NCBI GenBank assembly: GCA_043777315.1
Contig: JAYVPW010000033.1
Coordinates: 17,804-81,803 of the forward strand
DNA: 64,000 nt
Reading direction: 5' to 3'
Origin: CAIURC01 sp043777315
Lineage (GTDB): Bacteria; Verrucomicrobiota; Verrucomicrobiia; Chthoniobacterales; Chthoniobacteraceae
Part shown: positions 43,752 through 52,373 of the stretch, piece by piece
How positions within the stretch are numbered: position 1 is the first letter of the stretch
Layout: each line of letters opens with the position of its first letter
The notes under the pieces: generated by a model
Database searches by the model: none
Seen by the model: only the letters and a program-made list of their open reading frames with translations
What the model was told of the DNA's origin: nothing
Program-made: the position numbers and the translations under genes

Positions 43752-43902
43752 TCAGGAAAACAGGAAAACAGGAAAACAGGAAAAGAGAGACGGCGCGGAA
43801 TCGGCGACAAGGACGCCGCGGCATTTTTCATCGAGCAAAACCTTTGAAACCTGAAAGCGGCAGGTCGTCTGTTCTCCGTTCCTGTTTTTCTGTTTTCCTG
43901 CT
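43752..43902. repeat. Repeat family D, copy 2 (split inverted ACAGGAAA array)
   Basis: The left arm at 43752-43784 repeats CAGGAAAA four times. The right arm at 43879-43902 is TTCCTGTTTTTCTGTTTTCC then TGCTT. About 95 bases separate the arms, longer than in other copies. The element fills the gap between the Wzt-type gene stop and the FkbM start, and its left arm lies within the open frame of the latter. Confidence 0.8.
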
Positions 43903-45207
43903 TCATCCCTGTCTCAAAAAATCCGCTTTTCCAACTGCGGCACGCTCGGCGCGGACGGTGAAATGATGATCGAGGAGCGCGGGCGAATGGACGCCGCGGG
44001 GGAGGAGGCCGGTGCCGAAGAAATCGCCGTGCGCGACATCGAGCGTGGCGGCGTTGCGGACCCAGTCGGCGATCTCTTCGTCGATCGCGGCGAAGAGCGT
44101 GACGTGGTACATGCCGGGCGCGAGCGAGACGCGGGGGACGGTAATTTCGACGGTCGAAATTCCGGGCGGGAGCGGCGGGATGGTGCCGCTGCTGACGTCG
44201 CTGTCGAAGGCGGTGACGCGGTGTCCGGATTCGTTGTCGAGGTTGAAGGCGAGCCGGACGTTTCGCAGCTCACCGGCAGTGCGATTTTCGAGGCGGAGGA
44301 CGAGGCGGGCGCTTGCGCCGCAGACGATTTTTGCGGTGCCGCCGCCGTCCACTTCACCGCTGGTGACGCTGAGAAAACGGAGGCGTCCGGTGCCTTGACG
44401 GGCGGCGTCGATGGGGATGTCGGCGCTGGCGGTGCCATGGACGCCGAGGTAGCGGGTGATGACTTCCTCGGGCGCACCTTCGAGTTCGAGGCGGCCGTTT
44501 TGGAGGAGCAGGCAGCGGCTGCAGAGCTCCTGGACTGAGGCCATTTGGTGGTTCACGAAAAGCACGGTGCGGCCGTCGCGCGCGACGGAGGTGATCTTCG
44601 CGAGGCACTTTTGCTGGAAGGCGCGGTCGCCGACGGCGAGCACTTCGTCGAGGATGAGGAGCTCGGCTTCGAGGTGCGCGGCGACGGCGAAGGCGAGGCG
44701 GACGCGCATGCCGCTGGAGTAACGTTTGACGGGCGTTTCCATGAAACGCTCGACCTCGGAAAAGGCGACGATCTCGTCGTATTTGCGGGTCACTTCCTGG
44801 CGCGACATGCCGAGGATCACGCCGTTGAGATAGACGTTTTCGCGGCCGGTCAGCTCGGGGTGAAATCCCGTGCCGACCTCGAGCAAACTGGCGACGCGCC
44901 CTTTCAACAACACGCGCCCGGAGGTCGGCGCGGTGAGGCGCGAGATGATTTTGAGGAGCGTCGATTTGCCGGAACCGTTGCGGCCGATGACGGCGAGGAC
45001 GTCGCCTTCTTCGAGCGAAAAAGAGACGTCGCGCAAGGCCCAGAGCTCGTTCGCGGAGGGCGGGGCGTCGGTGACTTTGAGGTTCGGATCTTCGGTGCCG
45101 CGCCAGCGCGCCCAGCGGCTGCGCATTTCCTCGTAGAGGAGCTGGCGGTTGATGTCGCCGAGGCGGTAGCGCTTGCTGACGTTCTCGACGCGGAGGACTT
45201 CAGACAT
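43903..45207 (-). CDS. wzt: ABC exporter ATP-binding subunit for polysaccharide (Wzt type)
   Basis: The 434-residue protein has Walker A GRNGSGKST (75-83), the RYSSGMRVRL signature of polysaccharide exporters (162-171, in place of LSGGQ), Walker B LLILDEVLAVGD, and a C-terminal extension from about residue 255 (beta-rich, with FNLDNESGHRVTAFDSD), as in Wzt proteins that recognise the modified O-antigen. With the membrane partner at 45358 it exports lipid-linked glycans from the cytoplasm. The ATG at 45207 is followed by the expected VLRVENVSKRYRLG. Confidence 0.93.
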   Translation of the reverse strand: MSEVLRVENVSKRYRLGDINRQLLYEEMRSRWARWRGTEDPNLKVTDAPPSANELWALRDVSFSLEEGDVLAVIGRNGSGKSTLLKIISRLTAPTSGRVLLKGRVASLLEVGTGFHPELTGRENVYLNGVILGMSRQEVTRKYDEIVAFSEVERFMETPVKRYSSGMRVRLAFAVAAHLEAELLILDEVLAVGDRAFQQKCLAKITSVARDGRTVLFVNHQMASVQELCSRCLLLQNGRLELEGAPEEVITRYLGVHGTASADIPIDAARQGTGRLRFLSVTSGEVDGGGTAKIVCGASARLVLRLENRTAGELRNVRLAFNLDNESGHRVTAFDSDVSSGTIPPLPPGISTVEITVPRVSLAPGMYHVTLFAAIDEEIADWVRNAATLDVAHGDFFGTGLLPRGVHSPALLDHHFTVRAERAAVGKADFLRQG

Positions 45208-45242
45208 GCTCGGGGGCGAGGGTGAAACGACGGGGGATTTTT

Positions 45243-45312
45243 AGCAGGAAAACAGGAAGACAGGAAGAAGACGGGGAGCGGATCGCTTTTCTGTTTTCCT
45301 GTTTTCCTGCTG
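45243..45312. repeat. Repeat family D, copy 3 (inverted ACAGGAAA array)
   Basis: The left arm starts AGCAGGAAAACAGGAAGACA. The right arm is TTTTCTGTTTTCCTG then TTTTCCTGCT. Both lie in the 150-base gap between the wzm and wzt genes and can form a long hairpin. The gap between two genes that are normally tightly linked is almost entirely this element. Confidence 0.85.
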
Positions 45313-45357
45313 AAATCCCCGTCGTTCTCGCGGGCGAAATTTCTCGGTCCATGCGGC

Positions 45358-46248
45358 TCAGACGACGTCGAGGAAGGTGCTCTCGACTTTGTTGAAAAGG
45401 ATGAGGCCGATGACGAGCGTGGCGGCGCTGATCGCGAAGCTGACGATGAGGTGCCACCATTCGACGATGCCGACGCCGAGGAAGGCGAAACGGAAGGCCT
45501 CGATGACGGGGACGATCGGGTTGAGCACGGCGACCCAGCGCCAGTCCGGCGGGACGGCGGAGAGCGGATACATGACGCAGCTCGCGAACATCCAGAGCTG
45601 CACGCCGAGGGTCACGGCCATCGCGAGATCGCGGTAGCGCGTGGTGAGCGCGGCGACGATGCAGCCGACGCCGAGGCCGAGCATTCCCATATTCAGCAGG
45701 AGGAGAGGGAGCGTGACGATGCGCCAGTTCGGGTGGACGGCGACGCCGAGCCACGCGGAGACGAGGAAGAGCGCGAGGAAAAAAGCGAATTGCACGACGA
45801 AGATGATGAGGTTCATCAGCACCGCGGAGACGGGGACGGCGAGGCGCGGGAAATAGACTTTGCCGAAGAGCTGCGAGTTTTGGATCAGAGTGGATGAGGT
45901 CTTCAGGAGGCAGTTGGAGAAGTAGGTCCAGAGCGTGACCCCGGCCATGAAGAAGAGGATCTGCGGGGTGCCGGGCGTGACGACTTTATTGATCCGCCCG
46001 AAGATGATCGTGAAGACGATGCTGGTGAGCAGCGGCTGGGCGAAAAACCAGAATGGGCCGAGGACCGTCTGCTTCGTGCTCGTGAGGAAATCGCGGTGGA
46101 GGAAGAGGTAAATGAGCTCGCGGTAGTCCCAGAGTTCGCGCAGCCGCATATCGAGCAGCCCGCGCTCGGGCACGATGACGGCGGTCCATTGGCTGAGGTC
46201 TTCCGAGGCGCGCGCGGGGTCGCCGGAGATCGGGATTTCGGTCGTCAA
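45358..46248 (-). CDS. wzm: ABC exporter permease for polysaccharide (Wzm type)
   Basis: The 296-residue protein has the ABC-2 transporter layout: a first cytoplasmic helix with LRELWDYRELIYLFLHRDFLTS, about six membrane segments (for example FFAQPLLTSIVFTIIFG, FMAGVTLWTYFSN, WLGVAVHPNWRIVTLPL), and a VTPGTPQILFF loop seen in Wzm/KpsM-like permeases. TTG at 46248 is chosen as start because the preceding frame lacks a signature and other Wzm proteins start about 20-40 residues before LRELW. A start at the ATG of MRLRELW is an alternative. It works with the Wzt ATPase encoded downstream to move lipid-linked glycan to the periplasm. Confidence 0.85.
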   Translation of the reverse strand: MTTEIPISGDPARASEDLSQWTAVIVPERGLLDMRLRELWDYRELIYLFLHRDFLTSTKQTVLGPFWFFAQPLLTSIVFTIIFGRINKVVTPGTPQILFFMAGVTLWTYFSNCLLKTSSTLIQNSQLFGKVYFPRLAVPVSAVLMNLIIFVVQFAFFLALFLVSAWLGVAVHPNWRIVTLPLLLLNMGMLGLGVGCIVAALTTRYRDLAMAVTLGVQLWMFASCVMYPLSAVPPDWRWVAVLNPIVPVIEAFRFAFLGVGIVEWWHLIVSFAISAATLVIGLILFNKVESTFLDVV

Positions 46249-46435
46249 AATTTCAGCGGAAAATGCCCTGTGAACGAAGGCAGGAGCGGTGTGGGACAGA
46301 GGTCGCCATGAACGCGCGAAGGTTTGACACCGACCCCAAAAAGGCAAGGCGTTTTCCCCCTCGCGCGGGCTGCGGCGAGGCGCGCGGCTGGTTTTAAATT
46401 TACAGCGTCTTTCCGGGGCAACTACCGTCCGCGCG

Positions 46436-47407
46436 ATGCTTTCCGTCACCGTGCCCATCTGCAATGAAGCCGGGAACATCGTGCCACTTTATGAGCGGAT
46501 CAGCTCGACGATGGTGCAAATCGGCCAGCCGTGGGAGCTGATCCTCGTCAACGACGGATCGACCGACGGCAGCGAGGAAATTCTCGACGAAATCGCGGCG
46601 AAAGACCCAGCAGTGAAGGTCATCCATTTTCGCCGGAACTTCGGCCAGACCGCCGCGATGATGGCCGGCTTCGACCACGCCCGCGGCGACATCATCATCC
46701 CGATCGACGGCGACATGCAGAACGATCCCGCCGACATCCCGCTCATGCTCGCGAAGCTGAAAGAGGGCTACGACGTCTGCTCCGGCTGGCGCAAAGATCG
46801 CAAGGACAACGCGGTGAAACGCAACCTGCCGTCGATCATGGCGAACCGCCTGATTTCGTTCGTCAGCGGTGTGCAGCTCCACGATTTCGGCTGCTCGCTG
46901 AAGGCCTATCGCCGCGACGTGATCGAAGGCGTGCGGCTCTACGGCGAGATGCACCGCTTCCTCCCGATCTACGTCTCGTGGCACGGCGCCCGCATCGCCG
47001 AAGTCCCCGTCCGCCACTACGCCCGCACCAGCGGCGCGTCGAAATACGGCCTCGAGCGCGTGCTCAAAGTGCTCGCCGATTTGATCGTCGTGAAGTTCCT
47101 CGACCGCTTCCAACAGAAGCCGATGTACATCTTCGGTGCCGTCAGTCTCGCCTCATTCCTCGTCAGTTTTTGCAGCGCGATCTTTGCGATTTATTTGAAA
47201 TATTTCGCCGCCGAAAAACGCACGTTCATCGAGACGCCCGTGCCGCTCGTCTGCGTGATGACTGCCGGCATCGGAGTCATCTGCCTCCTCATGGGTCTCC
47301 TCGCCGAAGTCATCATGCGCACCTTTTTCGAGTCTCAGGGAAAGCGCGTTTACCTCATCCGCGCGACGCGGAATCTGGAGCTGGCGCGACCCGCGGGGCC
47401 ACCGTAG
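46436..47407 (+). CDS. Polyprenyl-phosphate glycosyltransferase (GtrB/DPM1-like GT2)
   Basis: The 323-residue protein begins LSVTVPICNEAGNIVPLYER, with LVNDGSTDGS, the metal site IPIDGDMQNDPADIP and the FRRNFGQTAAMMAGF segment, then two membrane segments near the C-terminus (IFGAVSLASFLVSF and VCVMTAGIGVICLLMGLLA). This is the dolichol- or undecaprenyl-phosphate sugar transferase type (ArnC/GtrB). It would make a lipid-linked monosaccharide used by the GT-C membrane enzymes in the locus. It heads a plus-strand run with two small genes and an asparagine synthase-like gene. Confidence 0.88.
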   Translation: MLSVTVPICNEAGNIVPLYERISSTMVQIGQPWELILVNDGSTDGSEEILDEIAAKDPAVKVIHFRRNFGQTAAMMAGFDHARGDIIIPIDGDMQNDPADIPLMLAKLKEGYDVCSGWRKDRKDNAVKRNLPSIMANRLISFVSGVQLHDFGCSLKAYRRDVIEGVRLYGEMHRFLPIYVSWHGARIAEVPVRHYARTSGASKYGLERVLKVLADLIVVKFLDRFQQKPMYIFGAVSLASFLVSFCSAIFAIYLKYFAAEKRTFIETPVPLVCVMTAGIGVICLLMGLLAEVIMRTFFESQGKRVYLIRATRNLELARPAGPP

Positions 47408-47417
47408 TTGTTTAGCA

Positions 47418-47651
47418 ATGATCCCCGACATCCGCGTTCGGATTAACGCCATCCCGTTCCTCCCGTTCATTGTTCGCACCACTGATGGTCGCGAATATCC
47501 CGTTCCGACCATCGATCACATCTATATTACTCCAGGTGGACGACGCGTGGTCATCTCCGACGACGAGGATCTGACTGTGCTTCTGACCGGTCTGCACATC
47601 AGTGCGCTGGTGGGGGTTGAACCAGTGGAAAAGCATCACGCGGAGGGATAG
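47418..47651 (+). CDS. Small protein, first of a tandem paralogous pair
   Basis: The 77-residue protein shares its layout with the next gene: VRINAIPFLPFIVRTTDGRE, YPVPTIDHIYITPGGRRVVI and a final HISALVGVEPV. The pair-wide pattern is I-R-I-x-PF-x-PF-x-I/V-RT-DGRE-x-PVPT-x-H. It looks like a compact beta-rich domain with no signal peptide. I know of no assigned function. It begins 10 bases after the GtrB-like stop and 7 bases before the next gene. Confidence 0.66.
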   Translation: MIPDIRVRINAIPFLPFIVRTTDGREYPVPTIDHIYITPGGRRVVISDDEDLTVLLTGLHISALVGVEPVEKHHAEG

Positions 47652-47658
47652 CGCGAAC

Positions 47659-47907
47659 ATGATGTCGGAAGCTGACATCCTCGGAATCCGCGAGCGCATC
47701 CGGCGCACGCCATTCATTCCATTCGCGATTCGGACAGCTGATGGCCGAGAGCTTCCGGTTCCCACCGCACAGCACGCATGGGTTACGCCGAGTGCCAGGA
47801 CTGTGTTCGTTTGTGACGTAAACGGGGCGTCTGCGCCGATGCATGGCGTTCATCTTGCCGGGGTGATCGACGGCAATTTACCGAATCCCGGCCCCACCTC
47901 CGCGTGA
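47659..47907 (+). CDS. Small protein, second of a tandem paralogous pair
   Basis: The 82-residue protein repeats the pattern of its neighbour: ILGIRERIRRTPFIPFAIRT, ADGRELPVPTAQHAWVTP and HGVHLAGVIDG. The shared R-x-PF-x-PF-x-RT-DGRE-PVPT-H layout means the two arose by duplication. A GGAGGG sequence at 47642-47647 precedes the ATG at 47659. It ends 7 bases before the asparagine synthase-like gene, so all four plus-strand genes are probably one operon. Function unknown. Confidence 0.66.
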   Translation: MMSEADILGIRERIRRTPFIPFAIRTADGRELPVPTAQHAWVTPSARTVFVCDVNGASAPMHGVHLAGVIDGNLPNPGPTSA

Positions 47908-47914
47908 GCCCCGC

Positions 47915-49813
47915 ATGTGCGGCATAGCCGGCTTCACCGGCACGGGCGACTTTGGCATTTTGCGTCGGATGACCGACGCCATCCGCCATCGCGGCCCGGA
48001 TGCCGAGGGTCTCTGGCACGATGAAAGCGCCGCCGTTTTCCTCGGCCACCGCCGGCTCTCGATCGTCGATCTCAGCGGTGGCGGGCAGCCGATGTGGACC
48101 GCCGACCGCGCGCTCGGCGTCGTCTTCAACGGCGAGATTTACAACCACCAGGAACTCCGCGCCGAGCTGAAGTCTCGCGGCTGCGTCTTCCTCACCGACC
48201 ACTCCGACACCGAGGTCCTGCTCCACGCGTATCGCGAATGGGGCGACGCGTTCGTCGAGCGGCTCAACGGCATGTGGGCCTTCGTCATTTACGATCGCGA
48301 AAAAAAGCGCCTCTTCGGCAGCCGCGACCGGTTCGGGAAAAAGCCGCTCTACTACTTCCACGAAGGCCCGACCTTCGGCTTCGGGAGTGAACTCCCCGCC
48401 CTCCTCGCGCATCCCGCCTGCCCGCGAAATCTCTCCCCGCTCTCGCTCAAAAAATACTTCGCCTACTGCTACATCCCCGCCCCGCGTTCGATCTACGAAC
48501 GAGTCTGGAAGCTCCCCGGCGGGCATTCCTTCGCCTTCGACCTCACGAGCCGTGAGCTGAAGACGTGGCGGTATTGGGAGTTCGTTTTGGAGACGAAGCA
48601 GGAAAGCAGGAAGGCAGGAAAGGCCGACTCCGACTTCCTGTTTTCCTGTTTTCCTGCTTCCTCCCTCGACCTGCTCTGCGAGGAAATCCGCGCGACCCTC
48701 GAGCGCGCCGTCCAGCGTCGGCTCATGTCCGACGTTCCGCTCGGCGTTTTTCTCAGCGGCGGACTCGACTCCTCCGCCATCGCCGCGCTCGCGGCGAAGC
48801 ACGTCCCCGCCGGACAGCTCAACACGTTCAGCATCGGCTTCAACGACCCGAGCTTCGACGAATCCGCGCACGCCCGGCTCGTCGCCGAGCGACTCGGGAC
48901 GCGGCATCACGAGGAGATTCTCGACCTCGACAAATCCGTCGCGCTGCTCCCCGAGATCATCGCCCATCTCGACGAACCGCTCGGCGACGGCTCGCTCCTG
49001 CCGACGTGCCTGCTCTCCCGATTCACGCGCCAGCACGTCACCGTCGCGCTCGGCGGCGATGGCGGCGACGAACTCTTCGCCGGCTACGATCCGATGCGCG
49101 CGCTCCGCTCGGCCGACGCCTATTCGCGCTTCGTCCCGCGCCCACTCCACACCGCGATCCGACTCATCGCCGCGCGGCTCCCCGTCAGCCACGCGAACAT
49201 CAGCTTCGACTTCAAAATCAAGCGCACCCTCATGGGCCTCAGCTACCCGCCGAAGCTCTGGAATCCTGTCTGGATGGGCGCTGCCGAGCCGTCCGAGCTG
49301 TCTGAACTTTTCCGGGAGCCCACCGACATCGACGAAGTTTACAGCGAAGCAATCGAGTCGTGGGACCGCTGCGCCCAGCCAAACATCATCGACCGTTCGC
49401 TCCAATTTTGGACCAACCTCTACCTTCAGGATGGCATCCTCGCGAAAGTCGATCGCGCCTCGATGATGTCCTCCCTCGAAGCCCGCTCACCCTTCCTCGA
49501 CATCGAGTTCGTCAACCTCGCCCGCCGCATCCCGCACCAGCTCAAGCTCCGCCACGGCGAGACAAAATGGATCCTCAAACGCGCCCTCGCTCCGCTCCTC
49601 CCGCGCGAGATCGTCGAGCGTCCGAAAAAAGGCTTCGGCATGCCGATCGGCCGTTGGCTCCGCGAAGACCGCTTCGACTTCAACGCCCCAACTCCCGGGC
49701 CGCTGAACCGCACTTTCATCGACCAAAAACTCGCCGCGCATTCCGCCGGCAAATCCGATGAGCGGCTCTTTCTGTGGAGCTACTGGCTCCTCGCGCAGTG
49801 GGCGAAGAAATGA
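47915..49813 (+). CDS. asnB: Asparagine synthase-like amidotransferase with in-frame repeat
   Basis: The 632-residue protein has a glutamine amidotransferase class II domain with nucleophile C2 (MCGIAGF), a HRGPDAEG motif and FNGEIYNH, then an asparagine synthase domain with the pyrophosphate loop SGGLDSS (281-287), VALGGDGGDELFAGY and KVDRASMMSSLEARSPFLD. In glycan loci, AsnB-like enzymes often amidate sugar acids. Residues 227-249 are encoded by family D repeat sequence (KQESRKAGKADSDFLFSCFP) and lie between the two domains, where an insertion should be tolerated. The stop codon overlaps family C copy 2. Confidence 0.9.
   Translation: MCGIAGFTGTGDFGILRRMTDAIRHRGPDAEGLWHDESAAVFLGHRRLSIVDLSGGGQPMWTADRALGVVFNGEIYNHQELRAELKSRGCVFLTDHSDTEVLLHAYREWGDAFVERLNGMWAFVIYDREKKRLFGSRDRFGKKPLYYFHEGPTFGFGSELPALLAHPACPRNLSPLSLKKYFAYCYIPAPRSIYERVWKLPGGHSFAFDLTSRELKTWRYWEFVLETKQESRKAGKADSDFLFSCFPASSLDLLCEEIRATLERAVQRRLMSDVPLGVFLSGGLDSSAIAALAAKHVPAGQLNTFSIGFNDPSFDESAHARLVAERLGTRHHEEILDLDKSVALLPEIIAHLDEPLGDGSLLPTCLLSRFTRQHVTVALGGDGGDELFAGYDPMRALRSADAYSRFVPRPLHTAIRLIAARLPVSHANISFDFKIKRTLMGLSYPPKLWNPVWMGAAEPSELSELFREPTDIDEVYSEAIESWDRCAQPNIIDRSLQFWTNLYLQDGILAKVDRASMMSSLEARSPFLDIEFVNLARRIPHQLKLRHGETKWILKRALAPLLPREIVERPKKGFGMPIGRWLREDRFDFNAPTPGPLNRTFIDQKLAAHSAGKSDERLFLWSYWLLAQWAKK
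48596..48660. repeat. Repeat family D, copy 4 (inside the asparagine synthase gene)
   Basis: The left arm AAGCAGGAAAGCAGGAAGGC and the right arm (TTCCTGTTTTCCTG then TTTTCCTGCTT) flank about 18 bases. The whole copy is read in frame in the host gene and adds about 23 residues between the amidotransferase and synthase domains. Confidence 0.88.
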
Positions 49814-49920
49814 ACGTCGAACGTCGAACGTCGAACGTCGAACGTCGAAGTGCAGAGAAGATTCCACGCGCGGAATCTGAACTTCGACGTTCGACGTTCG
49901 ACGTTCGACGTTCGACGTTT
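49813..49920. repeat. Repeat family C, copy 2 (inverted GTCGAACGT arrays)
   Basis: The left arm has four AACGTCGAA units (49813-49850), the right arm (49881-49920) is their reverse complement, and the loop contains its own small hairpin (GATTCC/GGAATC). The element starts at the last base of the asparagine synthase stop codon. It lies in the 181-base gap before the next gene. Confidence 0.88.
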
Positions 49921-49994
49921 TCAGCTCCGATGCCCGCACGGAAAGACTCTCTCGAACTCCCGTCCGCTGCCGGCCCCGGAACTCCGCCTCCGCC

Positions 49995-51143
49995 GTGAAA
50001 ATCCTCGTCCTCTGCTACGAATATCCGCCCATCGGCGGCGGCGGCGGACGCGTCGCGCAGAGCGTCGCCGAGGCGCTCGCCGCCCGCGGACACGAGGTCC
50101 GCGTGCAGACCGCCGGCATGTCGCATCTGCCTGCGCGCGAGACGATTCGAAGCGTCGAAATTTTCCGCACCCCGAGCTTCCGCCGCCGCGAAGACACCTG
50201 CGCCGTCCACGAAATGGGCCTCTTCGTCGTGACCAGTTTTTTCCCGGCGCTCCGGCACATCCGTACGTGGAAACCAGACGTGATCCACGCGCATTTCGCG
50301 ATGCCCACCGGCTTGCTCGCGTGGGCCGCGCACCGGCTCACCGGTGTCCCGTATGTCCTCACCGCGCATCTCGGCGACGTGCCCGGCGCGCTGCCGCAGG
50401 ACACCGACACACTTTTTAAAATGATCGACCCGATCGCCCGGCGCGTGTGGCAGCAAGCGGCGGCGGTCACTGCCGTCAGCGACTTCGTCCGCGAACTCGC
50501 CGTCGCCGCGTATGGCCGCCCAGTCGAGAAAATCCTGAACGGCCTCGACCTCGCTGATCGTCCGCCAACGCCCGCGCCAGCAGGATTGCCGCCGCATCTG
50601 CTTTTCATCGGACGCTTCAATCCGCAGAAGAACCTCCTGTTTCTGATCGACGTTCTCGCCGAGCTCCGCGACCTCGATTGGACCCTCACGATCATCGGCG
50701 ACGGCCCGCAAATGCTCGCGTTGCGCGAACGGCTCTCGAGCTGCGGCCTGCAAGAGAGCGCGCGCGTCACCGGCTGGCTTCGCGCCCCGGAAGTCCACGC
50801 GATTCTCCGCGAGGCGGACATTCTTTGCATGCCCTCGAGCGTCGAGGGGATGCCGGTCGCGGCAGTCGAGGCGTTGAAGTTTGGCCTCGCCATCGTCGGC
50901 AGCGCGATCCCCGGTTTGCGCGACGTCGCCTCGCCCGAGAACGCGCTTCTGCTGCCCGTCGGCGACGCCAAAGCCTTTGTGCAGGCTCTTCGCGAGCTCA
51001 TCGCCAACCCCGCGCGCCTCACCGCGATGAAGGCCGCCAGCCATGCCAAAGCGCGCGGTTTCGACCTCGATCGCATCACCTCGCAATACGAGCATGTGCT
51101 GCGCGATGCGGCCGAAAACGGGCGGGTGCGGAATCCCGGGTAG
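49995..51143 (+). CDS. Glycosyltransferase family 4
   Basis: The 382-residue protein starts KILVLCYEYPPIGGGGGRV (GT4 glycine loop), has FIGRFNPQKNLLFLIDVLAE, VRVTG-type acceptor turns, and the donor site LCMPSSVEGMPVAAVEALKFG. The start codon is GTG at 49995. The last codons and the TAG stop (51141-51143) fall inside family B copy 2, so the C-terminus has been set by the repeat. Substrate unknown; cytoplasmic. Confidence 0.87.
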   Translation: MKILVLCYEYPPIGGGGGRVAQSVAEALAARGHEVRVQTAGMSHLPARETIRSVEIFRTPSFRRREDTCAVHEMGLFVVTSFFPALRHIRTWKPDVIHAHFAMPTGLLAWAAHRLTGVPYVLTAHLGDVPGALPQDTDTLFKMIDPIARRVWQQAAAVTAVSDFVRELAVAAYGRPVEKILNGLDLADRPPTPAPAGLPPHLLFIGRFNPQKNLLFLIDVLAELRDLDWTLTIIGDGPQMLALRERLSSCGLQESARVTGWLRAPEVHAILREADILCMPSSVEGMPVAAVEALKFGLAIVGSAIPGLRDVASPENALLLPVGDAKAFVQALRELIANPARLTAMKAASHAKARGFDLDRITSQYEHVLRDAAENGRVRNPG

Positions 51144-51281
51144 CGCGCTCGTCCCGAGCGCTGGTCGCGGCGTCCCGCCGCGACGGACTTTTCCGAACGC
51201 GCACTTCGGGTGCGCCCTCTCGCTTGGAAAAGTTCGTTTCGGCGAGACGCCGAAACCAGCGCTCGAGACGAGCGCGCTACC
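51136..51281. repeat. Repeat family B, copy 2
   Basis: Outer arms CCGGGTAGCGCGCTCG and CGAGCGCGCTACC enclose left hairpin arms GTCGCGGCG/CGCCGCGAC and right hairpin TTTCGGCGAGACGCCGAAA. Compared with copy 1 the two inner hairpins are swapped left to right, as expected if the element is inserted in the opposite orientation. Its TAG supplies the stop codon of the GT4 gene. Confidence 0.86.
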
Positions 51282-51345
51282 TTCGGAGGTGCTTCGCACG
51301 TTCGGCGATTGCCGGAATTGCGGGTGCTCCCTCAATCTCAACGCG

Positions 51346-52371
51346 ATGTCCCGCTACGACCAAACGCTCGCTCAACTCCGCGCCACACCGCGCATCTGGC
51401 TCGTCACCGGCGCGGCCGGATTCATCGGCTCGCATCTGCTCGAAGCCTTGCTGCTGCTTGATCAGCGCGTGGTCGGGCTCGACAATTTTTCCACCGGATC
51501 GCCCGGAAATCTCGACGCTGTGCGGGGCCGGGTGAGCGAGAAGCAGTGGAGCCGATTTACTTTTTCCGAAGGCAGCGTGGCCGATCTCGGGGTCTGCCGA
51601 GCCGCGATGCGCGGCGTCGATTTCGTTCTGCATCAGGCCGGTTTCGTGTCGGTCCCGCTTTCGATCGAAGACCCGATCGGCTGCCACGCAACCAACGTCA
51701 CCGGCACGCTCAATCTGCTCGCGGCGGCGCGGGAAAGCGGCGTCCGGCGGTTCGTGTACGCGAGTTCGAGCGCGGTTTACGGCGACGATGCGCGGATGCC
51801 GAAAGTCGAGTCGGAGCTCGGCGCACCGCTTTCGCCGTACGCGGCGGCGAAGCTGATGACCGAGATTTACGCCGCGCAATTCGGGCGGCACTTCGGTCTC
51901 GAATGCATCGGGCTGCGCTATTTCAACGTCTTCGGCCCGCGGCAAAATCCGACCGGCGGATACGCGGCGGTGATCCCGCAATGGATCAGCAAACTCCTTG
52001 CCGGCGGCGAATGCGCGATCCACGGAAACGGCTCGGCGACGCGCGATTTCTGCCACGTCTCGAATGTCGTGCAGGCGAATTTGCTCGCTGCGACGACGCG
52101 GAATCCCGACGCGCTCGGCGGCGTTTTCAACGTCGCGCTCGGCGGCAGCACCACGCTCAACGAACTCTACGCGATGATCTCGGCAGAGGTCGCCGTGATC
52201 GCCGCATCGCCCGCGAAGCCTGTAAAATACAGCTCTCCGCGCGCAGGCGACATTTTGCACTCGTCGGCGGACATCTCGAAAATCGTGCGCGAACTCGGCT
52301 TCGCGCCGACCATGAGCGTCGATGCCGGTTTGCGCGAAACGGTCCGCTGGTACGCCGCGCACGCGGTCTGA
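51346..52371 (+). CDS. wbpP: UDP-N-acetylglucosamine 4-epimerase (WbpP/TviC-like)
   Basis: The 341-residue protein is an extended short-chain dehydrogenase/reductase: NAD loop LVTGAAGFIGSHLLEALL (G22-x2-G25-x2-G28), the SSS segment (SSSAVYGD) and catalytic Y165-x3-K169 (SPYAAAK). RYFNVFGPRQNPTGGYAAVI, the RDFCHVSNVVQANLLA segment and the length closely match WbpP/TviC enzymes, which interconvert UDP-GlcNAc and UDP-GalNAc or the uronic acid forms. It supplies a nucleotide sugar for the glycan. The ATG at 51346 gives the typical N-terminus; the open frame upstream runs through repeat B and is not coding. Confidence 0.88.
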   Translation: MSRYDQTLAQLRATPRIWLVTGAAGFIGSHLLEALLLLDQRVVGLDNFSTGSPGNLDAVRGRVSEKQWSRFTFSEGSVADLGVCRAAMRGVDFVLHQAGFVSVPLSIEDPIGCHATNVTGTLNLLAAARESGVRRFVYASSSAVYGDDARMPKVESELGAPLSPYAAAKLMTEIYAAQFGRHFGLECIGLRYFNVFGPRQNPTGGYAAVIPQWISKLLAGGECAIHGNGSATRDFCHVSNVVQANLLAATTRNPDALGGVFNVALGGSTTLNELYAMISAEVAVIAASPAKPVKYSSPRAGDILHSSADISKIVRELGFAPTMSVDAGLRETVRWYAAHAV

Positions 52372-52373
52372 TT

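Noticed and set aside
47783..49405. A 540-residue open frame opposite the asparagine synthase gene
   Set aside because: The coding frame with full asparagine synthase motifs is on the other strand; this one has no domain.
49813..49920. The regular 9-base units could suggest a CRISPR array
   Set aside because: There are no unique spacers; the units are contiguous and then inverted, and no cas genes are present.
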